Origin: Treponema_C sp050937815
GTDB taxonomy: Bacteria; Spirochaetota; Spirochaetia; Treponematales; Treponemataceae
NCBI RefSeq assembly: GCF_050937815.1
Contig: NZ_JACDIJ010000003.1
Span: 62,001 to 126,000 of the forward strand
Direction: 5' to 3'
Length of the DNA: 64,000 bases
Positions 27,126-36,654 of the stretch are shown here, one piece after another. The translations under genes and the position numbers were made by a program. Position 1 is the first letter of the stretch; each line of letters starts with the position of its first letter. The notes beneath the pieces were generated by a model that was not told the DNA's origin, did not search any database, and was given only the letters and a program-made list of their open reading frames with translations.

Positions 27126-29558
27126 CTATTTTTTAAGCAAAGCCGCAAAGGGATTGTAGGTCATGCCGTCGTCGCGGCCGCTGTTTTGCCGAGGCCTTTC
27201 ATCCCGTGTGCGGTTTGCAGATACACCAGAACGCACCACCCTGACTGCGGCTTTTTTTGTTCCCGTAAAACCTGCCGGAACACCGCCCGATCGCTCGGAG
27301 CGCGAATTCCGATATGCGCCCGAAGCCTCCCCGTCGCGCAAGTTCCGGCTTTTTTCGGAAGTTCCGCCCGCAGCCGCGCCTGCAGTACCTCCTGCCGAAT
27401 GAAGGGAGGGATTGCTTTTAAGCGACAAGCTTATGCGCCTTCTGTCGGCATCGAGGCCGATAATCGTGCACTCTTTTATATCGCCGACGCGCACCACATC
27501 CATCGGGTCGGACACGTAAGAGTCGCTCAATTCCGAAATATGCACGAGGGCGGTTTCTTTTATGCCCAAATCGACAAAGGCTCCGAAGTCTACGACATTT
27601 TTGATTTTGCCGGTAACCTTCATGCCTTCTTTTAAATCTTCAAAGGTAACAACGCCCTTTTGCATAATGGGCTTGGGATAGCCGTCGCGCGGGTCGCGGT
27701 TGGGCTTTTTTAATTCTTCTACAATGTCCTGAACGGTTTGCTCGCCGAGGCTGTAGGTTTCCTTGAGTTCTTTTTTAACATCGCCCGTTACGTCCGCATT
27801 TTTTTGAATTAAGCCGAAGATAATGCGTGCAGGCTCGTAGTTTTCGGGGTGTACCCAGGTATTGTCTAAAGGCTCCGAGCTTTCAGGGATTTTTAAAAAT
27901 CCCGCGCACTGTTCGTAAGCTTTAGGACCCAAGCCCGATACGTTTTGCAGTTCGCTTCTGCTGGTGATTTTTCCCTTTTCTTCGCGGTAGGCGACAATGC
28001 GCTTTGCAACCGATGCGCTTATGCCCGACACGTATTTTAAAAGAGAAGCCGAAGCGGTGTTCAAATTGACGCCTACGTTGTTTACAACCGAGCCTACCAC
28101 TTCATCGAGCATATCCGAAAGCTTTTTTTGATTTAAATCGTGCTGATACAAGCCCACACCGATTGATTTGGGGTCGATTTTTACCAATTCGGCAAGGGGG
28201 TCTTGGAGCCTTCGGCCTATGGAAATGGCGCCGCGGATGGTTAAGTCAAGGTCGGGAAACTCTTCGCGGGCGGTGTCGCTTGCCGAGTATACCGAAGCGC
28301 CGTCTTCATCGACAACCGTGTATAAAACGTCGGGAAAGTTTTCGCTCAGCACCTTTGAAACGATTTCCTGCACTTCTTTGGTGCCCGTTCCGTTTCCGAC
28401 CGCAACCAGCTGCACTTTATAATCCTGTATCGCTTTGCGCAAAGCGGCGCAGGATTCGTCGGCTTTGTGCTGATAGATAACAAAGCTGCCCAAATATTTT
28501 CCCGTTTCGTCAAGGGCGGCGCATTTGGTACCCGTGCGGATTCCGGGGTCTACCCCCAAAACGCGGGTGCCCTTGATGGGCTGCGTCATAAGCAGGTTTT
28601 TTAAGTTTTCGCTGAAAATCCCGATACCGTGATCGTCGGCTTCATCGCTTTGATTGCCGCGTATTTCCCTTAAAACCGCAGGCGATAAAAGGCGGGCAAG
28701 ACCGTCTTCTATCGCTTCGGCATGGTAGGGATTGTGAATCACAACGCGCTTTTTTAAAAGTTCTGCAGCTTCGTCCGTGTCCACGTCGACCTTAACTTCA
28801 AGGACGCCTTCGCGCTCGCCGCGGTTGACGGCTAAAATGCGGTGCGGCTTTATTTGATTTAAAGGCTCCGAATAATCCCAGTACATTTGGTACACGGACG
28901 TTTTTTGCGCCTCTTCATCGCCGATACCCTGTACGCGGATAAGACCGCTTTTAATATAAAAATCGCTGACTGCTTGGCGGTTTGCACCGTCCTGAGCGGT
29001 ACGCTCGGCGATAATGTCCTGTGCGCCTGCAAGGGCTGCCTGAACGTCGGGTACGCGCAGTTCTTCCGGCTCCGCACTTGTATTGACGAACTCTTCCGCT
29101 TTTTTTTCAAGCGACTCCTTATCCATAGAAAGCATCGCTTCGGCTAAGGGTTCAAGGCCGCGTTCGGCTGCAAGCATACCGCGGGTTTTCTTTTTCTTTT
29201 TAAAGGGAGCCCATAAGTCTTCAAGCTCGGTGAGGGTTTTAGCCGCCTTTACCGCTTCGTATAAAAAGTCGGTCAACTTGCCCTGGGCAAAAATGCCGCG
29301 TATAATTTCGAAGCGGCGGTTTTCGAGGTTCATGCGGCTTTTAAACAAATGATCGCAGCTTCGCACCTGCACTTCGTCCAAGGAGCCGTGCTGTTCTTTT
29401 CGGTAGCGCGAAATAAAGGGTACCGTACAGCCTTCGTTTACCAGCGAAATAACCGCGTGCACTTGCTGTGCGCGTATATCCAATTCGTCCGCGACCTGTT
29501 TCATAATTTCGGCTTCGTCAGCCGAAAGGGAGTCAATAAATTCCTGCGTAAATTCCAT
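27126..29558 (-). CDS. tex: Tex-family S1 RNA-binding protein
   Basis: Transcription accessory protein of 810 residues, cytoplasmic and nucleic-acid binding. The domain order is as in Tex: N-terminal HTH region (DELDIRAQQVHAVISLVNEG), Tex central domain, the YqgF/RNase H-like domain (LGVDPGIRTGTKCAAL), helix-hairpin-helix repeats (LLKYVSGISASVAKRIVAYREE and LQNVSGLGPKAYEQCAGF), then an S1 domain (EGMKVTGKIKNVVDFGAFVDLG...RISLSLK). The C-terminal about 90 residues form a low-complexity Arg/Gly/Ser-rich tail (SGGVPAGFTG, RDERPRQNSGRDDG), probably an extra RNA-contacting extension. It is divergent from the NlpC/P60 gene. Confidence 0.96.
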   Translation of the reverse strand: MEFTQEFIDSLSADEAEIMKQVADELDIRAQQVHAVISLVNEGCTVPFISRYRKEQHGSLDEVQVRSCDHLFKSRMNLENRRFEIIRGIFAQGKLTDFLYEAVKAAKTLTELEDLWAPFKKKKKTRGMLAAERGLEPLAEAMLSMDKESLEKKAEEFVNTSAEPEELRVPDVQAALAGAQDIIAERTAQDGANRQAVSDFYIKSGLIRVQGIGDEEAQKTSVYQMYWDYSEPLNQIKPHRILAVNRGEREGVLEVKVDVDTDEAAELLKKRVVIHNPYHAEAIEDGLARLLSPAVLREIRGNQSDEADDHGIGIFSENLKNLLMTQPIKGTRVLGVDPGIRTGTKCAALDETGKYLGSFVIYQHKADESCAALRKAIQDYKVQLVAVGNGTGTKEVQEIVSKVLSENFPDVLYTVVDEDGASVYSASDTAREEFPDLDLTIRGAISIGRRLQDPLAELVKIDPKSIGVGLYQHDLNQKKLSDMLDEVVGSVVNNVGVNLNTASASLLKYVSGISASVAKRIVAYREEKGKITSRSELQNVSGLGPKAYEQCAGFLKIPESSEPLDNTWVHPENYEPARIIFGLIQKNADVTGDVKKELKETYSLGEQTVQDIVEELKKPNRDPRDGYPKPIMQKGVVTFEDLKEGMKVTGKIKNVVDFGAFVDLGIKETALVHISELSDSYVSDPMDVVRVGDIKECTIIGLDADRRRISLSLKSNPSLHSAGGTAGAAAGGTSEKSRNLRDGEASGAYRNSRSERSGGVPAGFTGTKKAAVRVVRSGVSANRTRDERPRQNSGRDDGMTYNPFAALLKK

Positions 29559-29639
29559 AGAGGGCTATTTTACGGCAAATGCATAAAAATGTAAATGCCG
29601 CCCCTTGAACCTCGAACCGAAATCTCCGATATTTAATAT

Positions 29640-30758
29640 ATGAAACTTTTTTGCCTATCCGGAAACGGATCGCGCTCTTTTATTCGCCGGTACCGGCCTT
29701 TGATATTTTTTGTCCTTTTATGTTTGTTTTGTACATCTTCACTTTCGGCACAAACTGCACCCGCACCGGAAGCTTCCGATACATCTTCGGCACAGGTTCT
29801 TCGGGCAAAGGTTATAAGAGCGGCAAAGCAGTATGTCGGAGTTCCCTACCGTTACGGGGGAATAAGCGTGTCGGGCATGGATTGTTCCGGCTTTATTTAC
29901 ACGGTTGCACGGGAAGCGGCGCAAGTTCAGCTTCCGCGTACGGCGGCGGCTATGTATTCTTTTTGCCGTATTGTAAACGATGCTCAAAAAGAACCCGGCG
30001 ATATTCTTTTTTTTAGAGACGGAGGGAAAATCACCCACGCCGGCTTATATATAGGTAACAATCAATTTATTCATGCGGTAAGCGACGGGCCGAATACGGG
30101 CGTTATCGTGTCTTCGTTGAATCAAACAACGTGGAAGCAAAAATATGCGGGCTGCGGTCAATTTTTGCCGAGTGCAAAAACCGCCGAGTCGCAGCCGAAA
30201 AGCCCCGACACCAAAGAAAAGGTAAATCAACGGCAACCGGCCGCCGGCAGCAATCTTTTAAACGATGTATTGTTCGATTTTTCCGGACACGTAAAATGGA
30301 CCGTTTATGCGGCCGACCGGTTTGACTTGCATATAAGAGGGGCGGGTTTTCAAGCTCATATCCGCTATAGCCGATGGCCGATACAACCCGGCTTGGCTTT
30401 TGAATTTCGCTTAGAGCCGCTTATGCATATATATCAATTTCCCCTTCTTTTAACGGCAAGCATTCCGCACGGTTTTCGCTTTTACGGCGGGCCCGTTTTT
30501 ACCGTCGGCTCGGCACATCTTATCGGAAAAAGCGATTCGGTTTATGCATCCGTATTTCCGGGAGTCTTCGGTATCGGTTGGCAAAGCCCCGGCCTCCAAG
30601 TTGATAAAAGTAAAATTTCTTTTACGCAAGACATAAGCTGGTCGGCATTCTACAAGCCCGATAAAGCGGCCTTGAATTTTAAAGACAGTATTGCCTCGAG
30701 TTTAAGCTTTTCTACAGGTGTGCGTGTAACGATTTCGGCAAAAGATTTGTTTAGTTAA
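29640..30758 (+). CDS. NlpC/P60 cysteine hydrolase with C-terminal extension
   Basis: Exported protein of 372 residues. The signal peptide ends around CTSSLSAQ. The NlpC/P60 domain spans about residues 52-170: GMDCSGFIYTV (catalytic C82), EPGDILFFRDGGKITHAGLYIG (catalytic H133) and NQFIHAVSDG (H145). Such enzymes cleave stem-peptide bonds in peptidoglycan. The C-terminal about 180 residues are unrelated, with alternating hydrophobics and aromatics (WTVYAADRFDLHIRGAG, FRLEPLMHIYQFPLLLT, ISFTQDISWSAFY) that read like outer-membrane beta-barrel strands. The pairing of a wall hydrolase with such a tail is odd. A lipoprotein gene follows 16 bp downstream. Confidence 0.88.
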   Translation: MKLFCLSGNGSRSFIRRYRPLIFFVLLCLFCTSSLSAQTAPAPEASDTSSAQVLRAKVIRAAKQYVGVPYRYGGISVSGMDCSGFIYTVAREAAQVQLPRTAAAMYSFCRIVNDAQKEPGDILFFRDGGKITHAGLYIGNNQFIHAVSDGPNTGVIVSSLNQTTWKQKYAGCGQFLPSAKTAESQPKSPDTKEKVNQRQPAAGSNLLNDVLFDFSGHVKWTVYAADRFDLHIRGAGFQAHIRYSRWPIQPGLAFEFRLEPLMHIYQFPLLLTASIPHGFRFYGGPVFTVGSAHLIGKSDSVYASVFPGVFGIGWQSPGLQVDKSKISFTQDISWSAFYKPDKAALNFKDSIASSLSFSTGVRVTISAKDLFS

Positions 30759-30774
30759 TTGTTGGAGTGTTAAA

Positions 30775-31488
30775 ATGTACGATAGTATAAAACTGTTTGC
30801 ATTTATATGTGCAGTTCTCTTTATTTTGGCCGGCTGTACGGCACGGGCGTCTATCATTGTAAACGAAGATAAAAGTGCATCGATCGGGTTAAAAACCGAA
30901 TCGGGAGAAACGCTTGTACAAACGCTCACCGCTTTTACCGGCACAAGCGAAAATAAAACCCTGTTTAACGAAAAGGATGTGCGTGCAGGTTTTGAAAAAG
31001 CTTCATTTACACTTAAACATCTTTCTTTTTCCGGAAAAACGGGAATGGTTTTGACAGCCGATTGTAAAGATCTACGCAAAGTGGATTCCGGAGGCGCCCT
31101 AACGCTCGAAAGCGATACATCAAGCGACACGTTGACCCTCACCTTCAGCCCGCAAACCTTGAACAACCTGCTCAAATTAATGCCCGATGAAACCGCCGAA
31201 TATACGGACTTGCTTATGGCGCCCGCTTTTACCGGCGAACAGCTAAACGAAACCGAATACAGCGAAATTATCGGCAATATGTACGGTTCTACACTGCAAA
31301 AAGAACTGATATCGTCTTTTTTTATTTTCGATGTCGGCGCTCCTGCTGAAATTACGCATGCATCGATTATCCCGCCGGAAGCCGGAAGCGTTCGAATTAA
31401 CGGAAAAAAAGCGTCGTTTAACCTGTATCTGAATAAATTTTTATCAAATTCGGAAAAAATAAAAATCCGCATACAGTGGAAAAAATAA
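30775..31488 (+). CDS. Lipoprotein of unknown function
   Basis: A 237-residue lipoprotein. Signal peptide MYDSIKLFAFICAVLFILAGC with lipobox LAGC. The mature part begins ARASIIVNEDKSASIGLKTESG, with a beta-rich pattern resembling other spirochaete lipoproteins annotated only as hypothetical. GGAG precedes the ATG by 7 bases. It is probably cotranscribed with the NlpC/P60 gene, so an envelope role is likely; nothing more can be said. Confidence 0.75.
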   Translation: MYDSIKLFAFICAVLFILAGCTARASIIVNEDKSASIGLKTESGETLVQTLTAFTGTSENKTLFNEKDVRAGFEKASFTLKHLSFSGKTGMVLTADCKDLRKVDSGGALTLESDTSSDTLTLTFSPQTLNNLLKLMPDETAEYTDLLMAPAFTGEQLNETEYSEIIGNMYGSTLQKELISSFFIFDVGAPAEITHASIIPPEAGSVRINGKKASFNLYLNKFLSNSEKIKIRIQWKK

Positions 31489-31551
31489 GAAAAGAATAGA
31501 AAACAAAACCTTTCTTTACCATATTCTTCTTGAACTCTTACAAATCCGCCC

Positions 31552-31580
31552 TTGCGTTCTTTATCTTAATACACTATACT
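31552..31580 (+). promoter_or_regulatory. Hydrogenase operon promoter
   Basis: TTGCGT (31552-31557), 17 bp, TATACT (31575-31580). The predicted leader to ATG 31616 is about 30 nt and includes GAGAGG. Confidence 0.65.
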
Positions 31581-31615
31581 CCGCCTTATAGAAAACTAAA
31601 GACGAGAGGTTTTTT

Positions 31616-32098
31616 ATGGCATACAGTACAAATGCGGGCTTTTCGGACGAACTTGAAGCTTTTATCGAAGAATGGAAGCATAAGCCCGGCAACCTCATTA
31701 TGATTTTGCACAAAGTGCAGGAAGAACAAAGCTATATTTCCAAAGAAGCCGCCCAAGCCGTTGCCGAACGGACGGGAACCCATTTGGCGCGCGTATACGG
31801 AGTTATGTCTTTTTACCACTTTTTCAAAACCCAAAAACCCGGCAAAAACCGCATAAGCGTTTGTTTGGGCACTGCCTGCTATTTAAAGGGCGGCCAAGAC
31901 CTGATCGACGAAGCGCGGGAACTGCTCGGCCTTTCACCCGAAGACATTTCGACATCCGACGGTCTTTTTTCGGTGGAACCCGTGCGCTGTATCGGCTGTT
32001 GCGGTTTGGCTCCGGTTTTGTCCGTAAACGGCGATGTGTACGGCAAGTTGGAAAAAGGGCAAATGGCCGGTATTTTGAATAAGTACAAAACGGCGTAA
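31616..32098 (+). CDS. hydC: NuoE-like subunit of bifurcating [FeFe] hydrogenase
   Basis: Thioredoxin-fold [2Fe-2S] protein of 160 residues, the gamma subunit of HydABC-type hydrogenases, related to NuoE. An N-terminal helical part (LIMILHKVQEEQSYISKEAAQAVAE) precedes the cluster domain. The four ligands are in VCLGTACYLKGG (C-x4-C) and RCIGCCGLAPV (C-x3-C). It passes electrons between the NADH/FMN module and the hydrogenase in the cytoplasm. It is the first gene of the five-gene operon. Confidence 0.93.
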   Translation: MAYSTNAGFSDELEAFIEEWKHKPGNLIMILHKVQEEQSYISKEAAQAVAERTGTHLARVYGVMSFYHFFKTQKPGKNRISVCLGTACYLKGGQDLIDEARELLGLSPEDISTSDGLFSVEPVRCIGCCGLAPVLSVNGDVYGKLEKGQMAGILNKYKTA

Positions 32099-32105
32099 GA
32101 AAACG

Positions 32106-32651
32106 ATGCATTATACCCTGTGCGATTTGATTGCCGATTTAACGCAAAATGCAGTGGAAGCGGCTTCATCTCATATCCGGGTGGAATTTACGGAGTCGGA
32201 TGACAAACTGACCGTATATATCCGCGACAACGGCAAGGGTATGGACGGCGAACTTTTAAAAAAAGTGCGCGACCCTTTTTATACGGACGGTATAAAGCAT
32301 CCGAATCGGAAAATAGGAATGGGGATTCCCTTTCTTATTCAAACAACGGCGGATACCGGCGGAAACTGGAAGATAGACTCCGTTCCCGGAAAAGGTACCG
32401 TTGTATATATGTGCTTTGATTTAAGCAATATCGACACACCTCCTGTCGGGGATGTGTGCCGATTATTCAGGCAGCTGTTGATTTTTCCCGGCAGTTATGA
32501 ACTTGAAATTGTACGGACGAAACATACAAAAGATTGTTCCTTAAATTACACCTTGCTGCGCTCGGAACTTTCGGATGCGTTGGGGAAAATGGAAACGGCT
32601 GCCGACTTGGCTTTACTTGATGAATTTTTGCAAAGTCAGGAAAACGGTTAA
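32106..32651 (+). CDS. HATPase-domain protein in hydrogenase operon
   Basis: Soluble protein of 181 residues with a GHKL ATP-binding fold: N-box DLTQNAVEAASSHI, G1 box IRDNGKGMD, and a G2-like KIGMGIPF and GKGTVVYM. It lacks a His-phosphotransfer region or sensor domain, so it resembles the short anti-sigma/HATPase proteins often embedded in HydABC operons rather than a full histidine kinase. Its role there is not established. It sits 7 bp after hydC with only a weak ribosome binding site, suggesting coupled translation. Confidence 0.85.
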   Translation: MHYTLCDLIADLTQNAVEAASSHIRVEFTESDDKLTVYIRDNGKGMDGELLKKVRDPFYTDGIKHPNRKIGMGIPFLIQTTADTGGNWKIDSVPGKGTVVYMCFDLSNIDTPPVGDVCRLFRQLLIFPGSYELEIVRTKHTKDCSLNYTLLRSELSDALGKMETAADLALLDEFLQSQENG

Positions 32652-32677
32652 AAACCATATGAAGGATGGAGAACAGT

Positions 32678-33073
32678 ATGGCAAAAATGTCTCTTGAAGA
32701 ATTGCGTAAACTGCGCGGAGAAAAACAAAACGAATTAAAGCGGCGCGACACGGACGGAAAAACCATGCAAATTATAGTCGGCATGGGTACTTGCGGTATC
32801 GCCGCCGGTGCAAAAGACACCTTGGATGCTTTTATTTCCGAACTGACCAAACGAGGGCTTTCGGAACACGCCATTATCCGGCAAACCGGCTGTATGGGTT
32901 TATGCGCCAACGAACCGACAGTTGAATTGATTGTTCCCGACATGCCTACGGTTATGTACGGTAACGTAAAAGCCGATAAGGTAGCCGAACTTGTGGAAAG
33001 TCATATTATCGGTAAAAAGTTGCTCGATAAAATGATTTTAAACCGCCCGTCCGCCGACATAGTAAATCAATAG
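32678..33073 (+). CDS. Thioredoxin-like (2Fe-2S) ferredoxin of the hydrogenase operon
   Basis: A 131-residue protein from ATG 32678 (MAKMSLEELRKLRGEKQ), with GGAG 6 bases upstream; the in-frame ATG 32666 precedes that site. It opens with a helical segment then IIVGMGTCGIAAGAKDTL (first Cys) and RQTGCMGLCANEPTVEL (last two Cys), the thioredoxin-like ferredoxin pattern, but only three cluster Cys are obvious where four are usual (C-x-C spacing reduced to GTCG). It may be an accessory electron carrier (HydD-like) for the complex. The C-terminal LVESHIIGKKLLDKMI matches the end of this family. Confidence 0.85.
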   Translation: MAKMSLEELRKLRGEKQNELKRRDTDGKTMQIIVGMGTCGIAAGAKDTLDAFISELTKRGLSEHAIIRQTGCMGLCANEPTVELIVPDMPTVMYGNVKADKVAELVESHIIGKKLLDKMILNRPSADIVNQ

Positions 33074-33082
33074 GAGACAATT

Positions 33083-34864
33083 ATGGCATACACACACTAT
33101 ATACTTGTCTGCGGCGGAACCGCGTGCGAATCGAGCAATGCGGACGAAATTTACAAAAATTTATTACACGAAGCGAAAAATGCAGGCGTCGGCGATAAGG
33201 TACAAATCGTAAAAACCGGCTGTTTCGGTTTTTGCGAAAAAGGCCCGATTGTGAAGGTTTTGCCGGAAGATTCTTTTTATGTCGAAGTAAAACCCGAAGA
33301 CGCAAAAGACATTATCGCCGAGCAAATCATAAAGGGACGTGAAGTAACGCGCCTCTTATACAATAAAGAAAAAAAGAGCTTGGAAGCCGTAGAAGACATT
33401 CAATTTTATCAAAAACAACTGCGCGTTGTTTTGCGCAACTGCGGTGTTATCAATCCCGAAGATATAAACGAATATATCGCACGCGACGGCTATCTTGCCC
33501 TCGAAAAAGCCCTTTTTGAAATGACCGGCGAAGAAATCGTCGAAGAAATTAAAAAATCGGGATTGCGCGGCCGAGGCGGCGCCGGTTTCCCGACAGGCGT
33601 AAAATGGGAGGCCGGTCTTAAAGCTGCAGGAGACGTAAAATACGTTGTTTGTAATGCCGACGAAGGAGATCCGGGCGCATATATGGACCGTTCCACAGTT
33701 GAAGGCGACCCGCATTCCATTATTGAAGCGATGACTATCTGCGGAAAAGCCATAGGCGCTCATAAGGGCTTTGTGTATATCCGCGCCGAATATCCGCTTG
33801 CCATCGACCGCTTGAAAATCGCTATGCATCAAGCGCAGGAAGCAGGTCTTTTGGGAACAAATATTTTAGGTTCGGGATTCGATTTCGACATAGAAATCCG
33901 CTTGGGAGCCGGCGCCTTTGTCTGCGGTGAAGAAACCGCCCTCTTGCGCTCAATAGAGGGCTTGCGCGGTATGCCTACGCCGAAACCTCCCTTCCCGGCT
34001 CAATGCGGTTTGTGGGGAAAGCCAACCGTTATAAATAATGTCGAAACATGGGCGAACATTCCCGTCATTTTAACAAAGGGAGCCGATTGGTTTAATAAAA
34101 TCGGCACCGAAGATTCTAAGGGCACAAAGGTATTCGCCCTTACGGGTAAGGTTGAAAACTCCGGCCTTGTCGAAGTTCCGATGGGAACAACCCTGCGCGA
34201 AATTATCTTTGAAATCGGCGGCGGCATAAAGGGCGGTAAAAAATTTAAAGGTGTACAAACCGGCGGTCCTTCGGGCGGAATTATCACCGAAGAAAATCTG
34301 GACACCCCTATCGACTTCGGCGCCTTGGTGCGCTTGGGTTCAATGATGGGTTCCGGCGGTATGATTGTTATGGACGAAGACGACTGCGTTGTCGACGTCG
34401 CCAAATTCTATATGGAATTCTGTGTGGACGAATCCTGCGGAAAATGTTCTCCCTGCCGTATCGGTACGCGCCAACTTCACACAATTTTGGAAAAAATATC
34501 GCGCGGAAACGGCGAGCCGGAAGATTTGCAAAAGCTTAAAGACATCGGCTTGGCTATGAAAACCGCTTCTTTGTGCGCCTTGGGACAGTCGGCCCCGAAC
34601 CCGACCCTTTCAACGATTGCAAAGTACGAACAGGAATACATCGACCATATTGTGCATAAAAAATGTGCTGCGGGTAAATGTAAACATTTGGTATCTTTTT
34701 TTATCACTGAAAAATGTATCGGCTGCGGAGCCTGTGCACGCAAATGTCCCGCTGCATGTATTACCGGAGAGCGCAGGGCACAACATACCATTGAGCAAAG
34801 CAAGTGCTTAAAATGCGGCGAATGCGAACGCACCTGTAAGTTCGGGGCTATAGAAAAGAGATAA
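33083..34864 (+). CDS. hydB: NADH-binding beta subunit of [FeFe] hydrogenase
   Basis: NuoF-like flavoprotein of 593 residues that binds NAD(H) and FMN and is the site of electron bifurcation in HydABC enzymes. An N-terminal thioredoxin-like [2Fe-2S] domain has C10, C15 and KTGCFGFCEKGP. The NuoF core shows GLRGRGGAGFPTGVKWE and YVVCNADEGDPGAYMD (FMN/NADH site), then GAGAFVCGEETALL. A [4Fe-4S] site is ESCGKCSPCRIG. The C-terminus adds a two-cluster ferredoxin (EKCIGCGACARKCP and SKCLKCGECERTCKFGAI), the usual hallmark of HydB rather than respiratory NuoF. A strong AGGAGA precedes the start. Confidence 0.96.
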   Translation: MAYTHYILVCGGTACESSNADEIYKNLLHEAKNAGVGDKVQIVKTGCFGFCEKGPIVKVLPEDSFYVEVKPEDAKDIIAEQIIKGREVTRLLYNKEKKSLEAVEDIQFYQKQLRVVLRNCGVINPEDINEYIARDGYLALEKALFEMTGEEIVEEIKKSGLRGRGGAGFPTGVKWEAGLKAAGDVKYVVCNADEGDPGAYMDRSTVEGDPHSIIEAMTICGKAIGAHKGFVYIRAEYPLAIDRLKIAMHQAQEAGLLGTNILGSGFDFDIEIRLGAGAFVCGEETALLRSIEGLRGMPTPKPPFPAQCGLWGKPTVINNVETWANIPVILTKGADWFNKIGTEDSKGTKVFALTGKVENSGLVEVPMGTTLREIIFEIGGGIKGGKKFKGVQTGGPSGGIITEENLDTPIDFGALVRLGSMMGSGGMIVMDEDDCVVDVAKFYMEFCVDESCGKCSPCRIGTRQLHTILEKISRGNGEPEDLQKLKDIGLAMKTASLCALGQSAPNPTLSTIAKYEQEYIDHIVHKKCAAGKCKHLVSFFITEKCIGCGACARKCPAACITGERRAQHTIEQSKCLKCGECERTCKFGAIEKR

Positions 34865-34888
34865 AAAAGACAGGAAGAGGAGAATATT

Positions 34889-36628
34889 ATGATTAATCTT
34901 ACTATAAACGGAAAAGCGGTGCAGGTTACCGAAGGTGCAACCCTTTTGGACGCCGCAAAAAAGGTACATATAAAGATTCCCACTCTTTGTCATACGCCGG
35001 ATCTTCCGCCATGGGCATCCTGCGGTATTTGTATTGTGCGTGCGGCCGGAACACACCGTATGATGAGGGCGTGCTGCACAAAGGCGGCAGAGGGAATGAA
35101 TATTATTACCCATGACCCGGAGATAATAAAAGCGCGGCGCACCGTTCTTGAGTTGATTTTGTCGAATCATCCGGACGACTGCTTAAAATGCAGCCGAAGC
35201 GGGCAGTGCGAATTGCAGGATTTGGCGGCCGAGTTCGGTTTGCGCGAAGTGCGTTTCGATACGATATTGAAAAATCAGCCGGTCGATAAATCAAACAATA
35301 CGGTTGTATTAAACCGAAATAAATGCATCAACTGCGGCCGCTGTATTGAAGCGTGTCAGGAAATGCAAAACGTATGGGCGCTTGAATATACGGGGCGCGG
35401 AGACAAAACTCTTATAGGACCCGTTTCGGGTGTCGATTTGGCACACAGCCCCTGCGTGCGCTGCGGACAGTGTACGGTTCACTGCCCGACGGCGGCTATC
35501 CGCACGGGACGCACAACCGAAAACATATGGGCGAATTTGCAAAATCCCGAAATGACTTGCGTTGTACAAATCGCCCCGTCGGTGCGCGTTGCAATCGGTG
35601 AAGAATTCGGCTTAAAACCGGGGGATATTTCAACAAAAAAAATCTATACGGCGCTTCGTCTTATCGGTTTCGATTACGTATTTGACACGAACTTTTCGGC
35701 CGACATGACGATTATGGAAGAAGCGACCGAATTCGCTTCGCGTCTTACCGAGGGAAAAAATCTTCCGCTGTTTACAAGCTGCTGTCCGGGCTGGGTTGAC
35801 TATTGCGAAAAAAATTACCACGACCTTTTGCCCCACCTTTCCACGGCAAAAAGCCCTCAGCAAATGATGGGTGCTGCCATCAAAAATTATTGGGCACAAA
35901 AAAAAGGCTTGGATCCGAAAAAGATTTACAGCTTGGCGATTATGCCCTGTACGGCAAAAGATTACGAAACACACCGCGACGAACATATGTTTTCGTCGGG
36001 AGCCGCAGACGTTGACGAAGCTCTTACCACACGCGAATTTGCCCGCCTTATAAAAGAAGCCGGCATCAGCTTTAACGATTTGGAAGAAACCGAGGCGGAC
36101 AATCCGCTCGGAGAATACACGGGTGCGGGAACTATTTTCGGGGCAACCGGAGGCGTTATGGAAGCCGCCGTGCGTACCGCCTACCATTTGGTAACAAAAG
36201 ATGAGCTTGCCGATGTAAACTTTAAACCCGTGCGCGGTCTTGACGGCGTAAAAGAAGCCGAAGTGGATGTGGGCGGTACTAAGGTGCGCCTTGCCGTTAT
36301 TCATCAGCTCGGCAATGTGGACGACGTTATGCAAAAAATCCGCGGAGAACTTGCCGCAGGAAAAGAGCCGTCGTATCATTTTGTGGAAGTTATGGCATGC
36401 CGCGGAGGCTGTGTCGGCGGCGGCGGTCAGCCCTACGGCGCAACCGATGAAGTGCGTACCCTGCGTGCGGCGGGCTTATACAGCGACGACGAAAATCAAA
36501 AAATCCGCGTGTCGCATAAAAACCCCGACCTTTTGCAGGCGTACAAAGAATTTTTCGGAGAGCCGGGCAAAGGCAAAGCGCACGAGCTTTTACATACACA
36601 ATATACTGCGCGCAATACGTATAAGTAA
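34889..36628 (+). CDS. hydA: [FeFe] hydrogenase catalytic subunit
   Basis: Group A [FeFe] hydrogenase of 579 residues, oxidising or producing H2 with NADH and ferredoxin through HydBC. N-terminal [2Fe-2S] domain: C34, C45, C48, C62. His-Cys3 [4Fe-4S]: H94, C98, C101, C107. Two [4Fe-4S] clusters: C146, C149, C152, C156 and C189, C192, C195, C199. H-cluster motifs: L1 FTSCCPGW (C298/C299), L2 MPCTAKDYE (C354), L3 EVMACRGGCVGGGGQP (C504, C508). A C-terminal small-subunit-like segment completes it. No twin-arginine signal, so it is cytoplasmic. No maturases (HydEFG) are in the window. Confidence 0.97.
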   Translation: MINLTINGKAVQVTEGATLLDAAKKVHIKIPTLCHTPDLPPWASCGICIVRAAGTHRMMRACCTKAAEGMNIITHDPEIIKARRTVLELILSNHPDDCLKCSRSGQCELQDLAAEFGLREVRFDTILKNQPVDKSNNTVVLNRNKCINCGRCIEACQEMQNVWALEYTGRGDKTLIGPVSGVDLAHSPCVRCGQCTVHCPTAAIRTGRTTENIWANLQNPEMTCVVQIAPSVRVAIGEEFGLKPGDISTKKIYTALRLIGFDYVFDTNFSADMTIMEEATEFASRLTEGKNLPLFTSCCPGWVDYCEKNYHDLLPHLSTAKSPQQMMGAAIKNYWAQKKGLDPKKIYSLAIMPCTAKDYETHRDEHMFSSGAADVDEALTTREFARLIKEAGISFNDLEETEADNPLGEYTGAGTIFGATGGVMEAAVRTAYHLVTKDELADVNFKPVRGLDGVKEAEVDVGGTKVRLAVIHQLGNVDDVMQKIRGELAAGKEPSYHFVEVMACRGGCVGGGGQPYGATDEVRTLRAAGLYSDDENQKIRVSHKNPDLLQAYKEFFGEPGKGKAHELLHTQYTARNTYK

Positions 36629-36654
36629 TTTGTAAAGCACGTATCGAAAAAACG

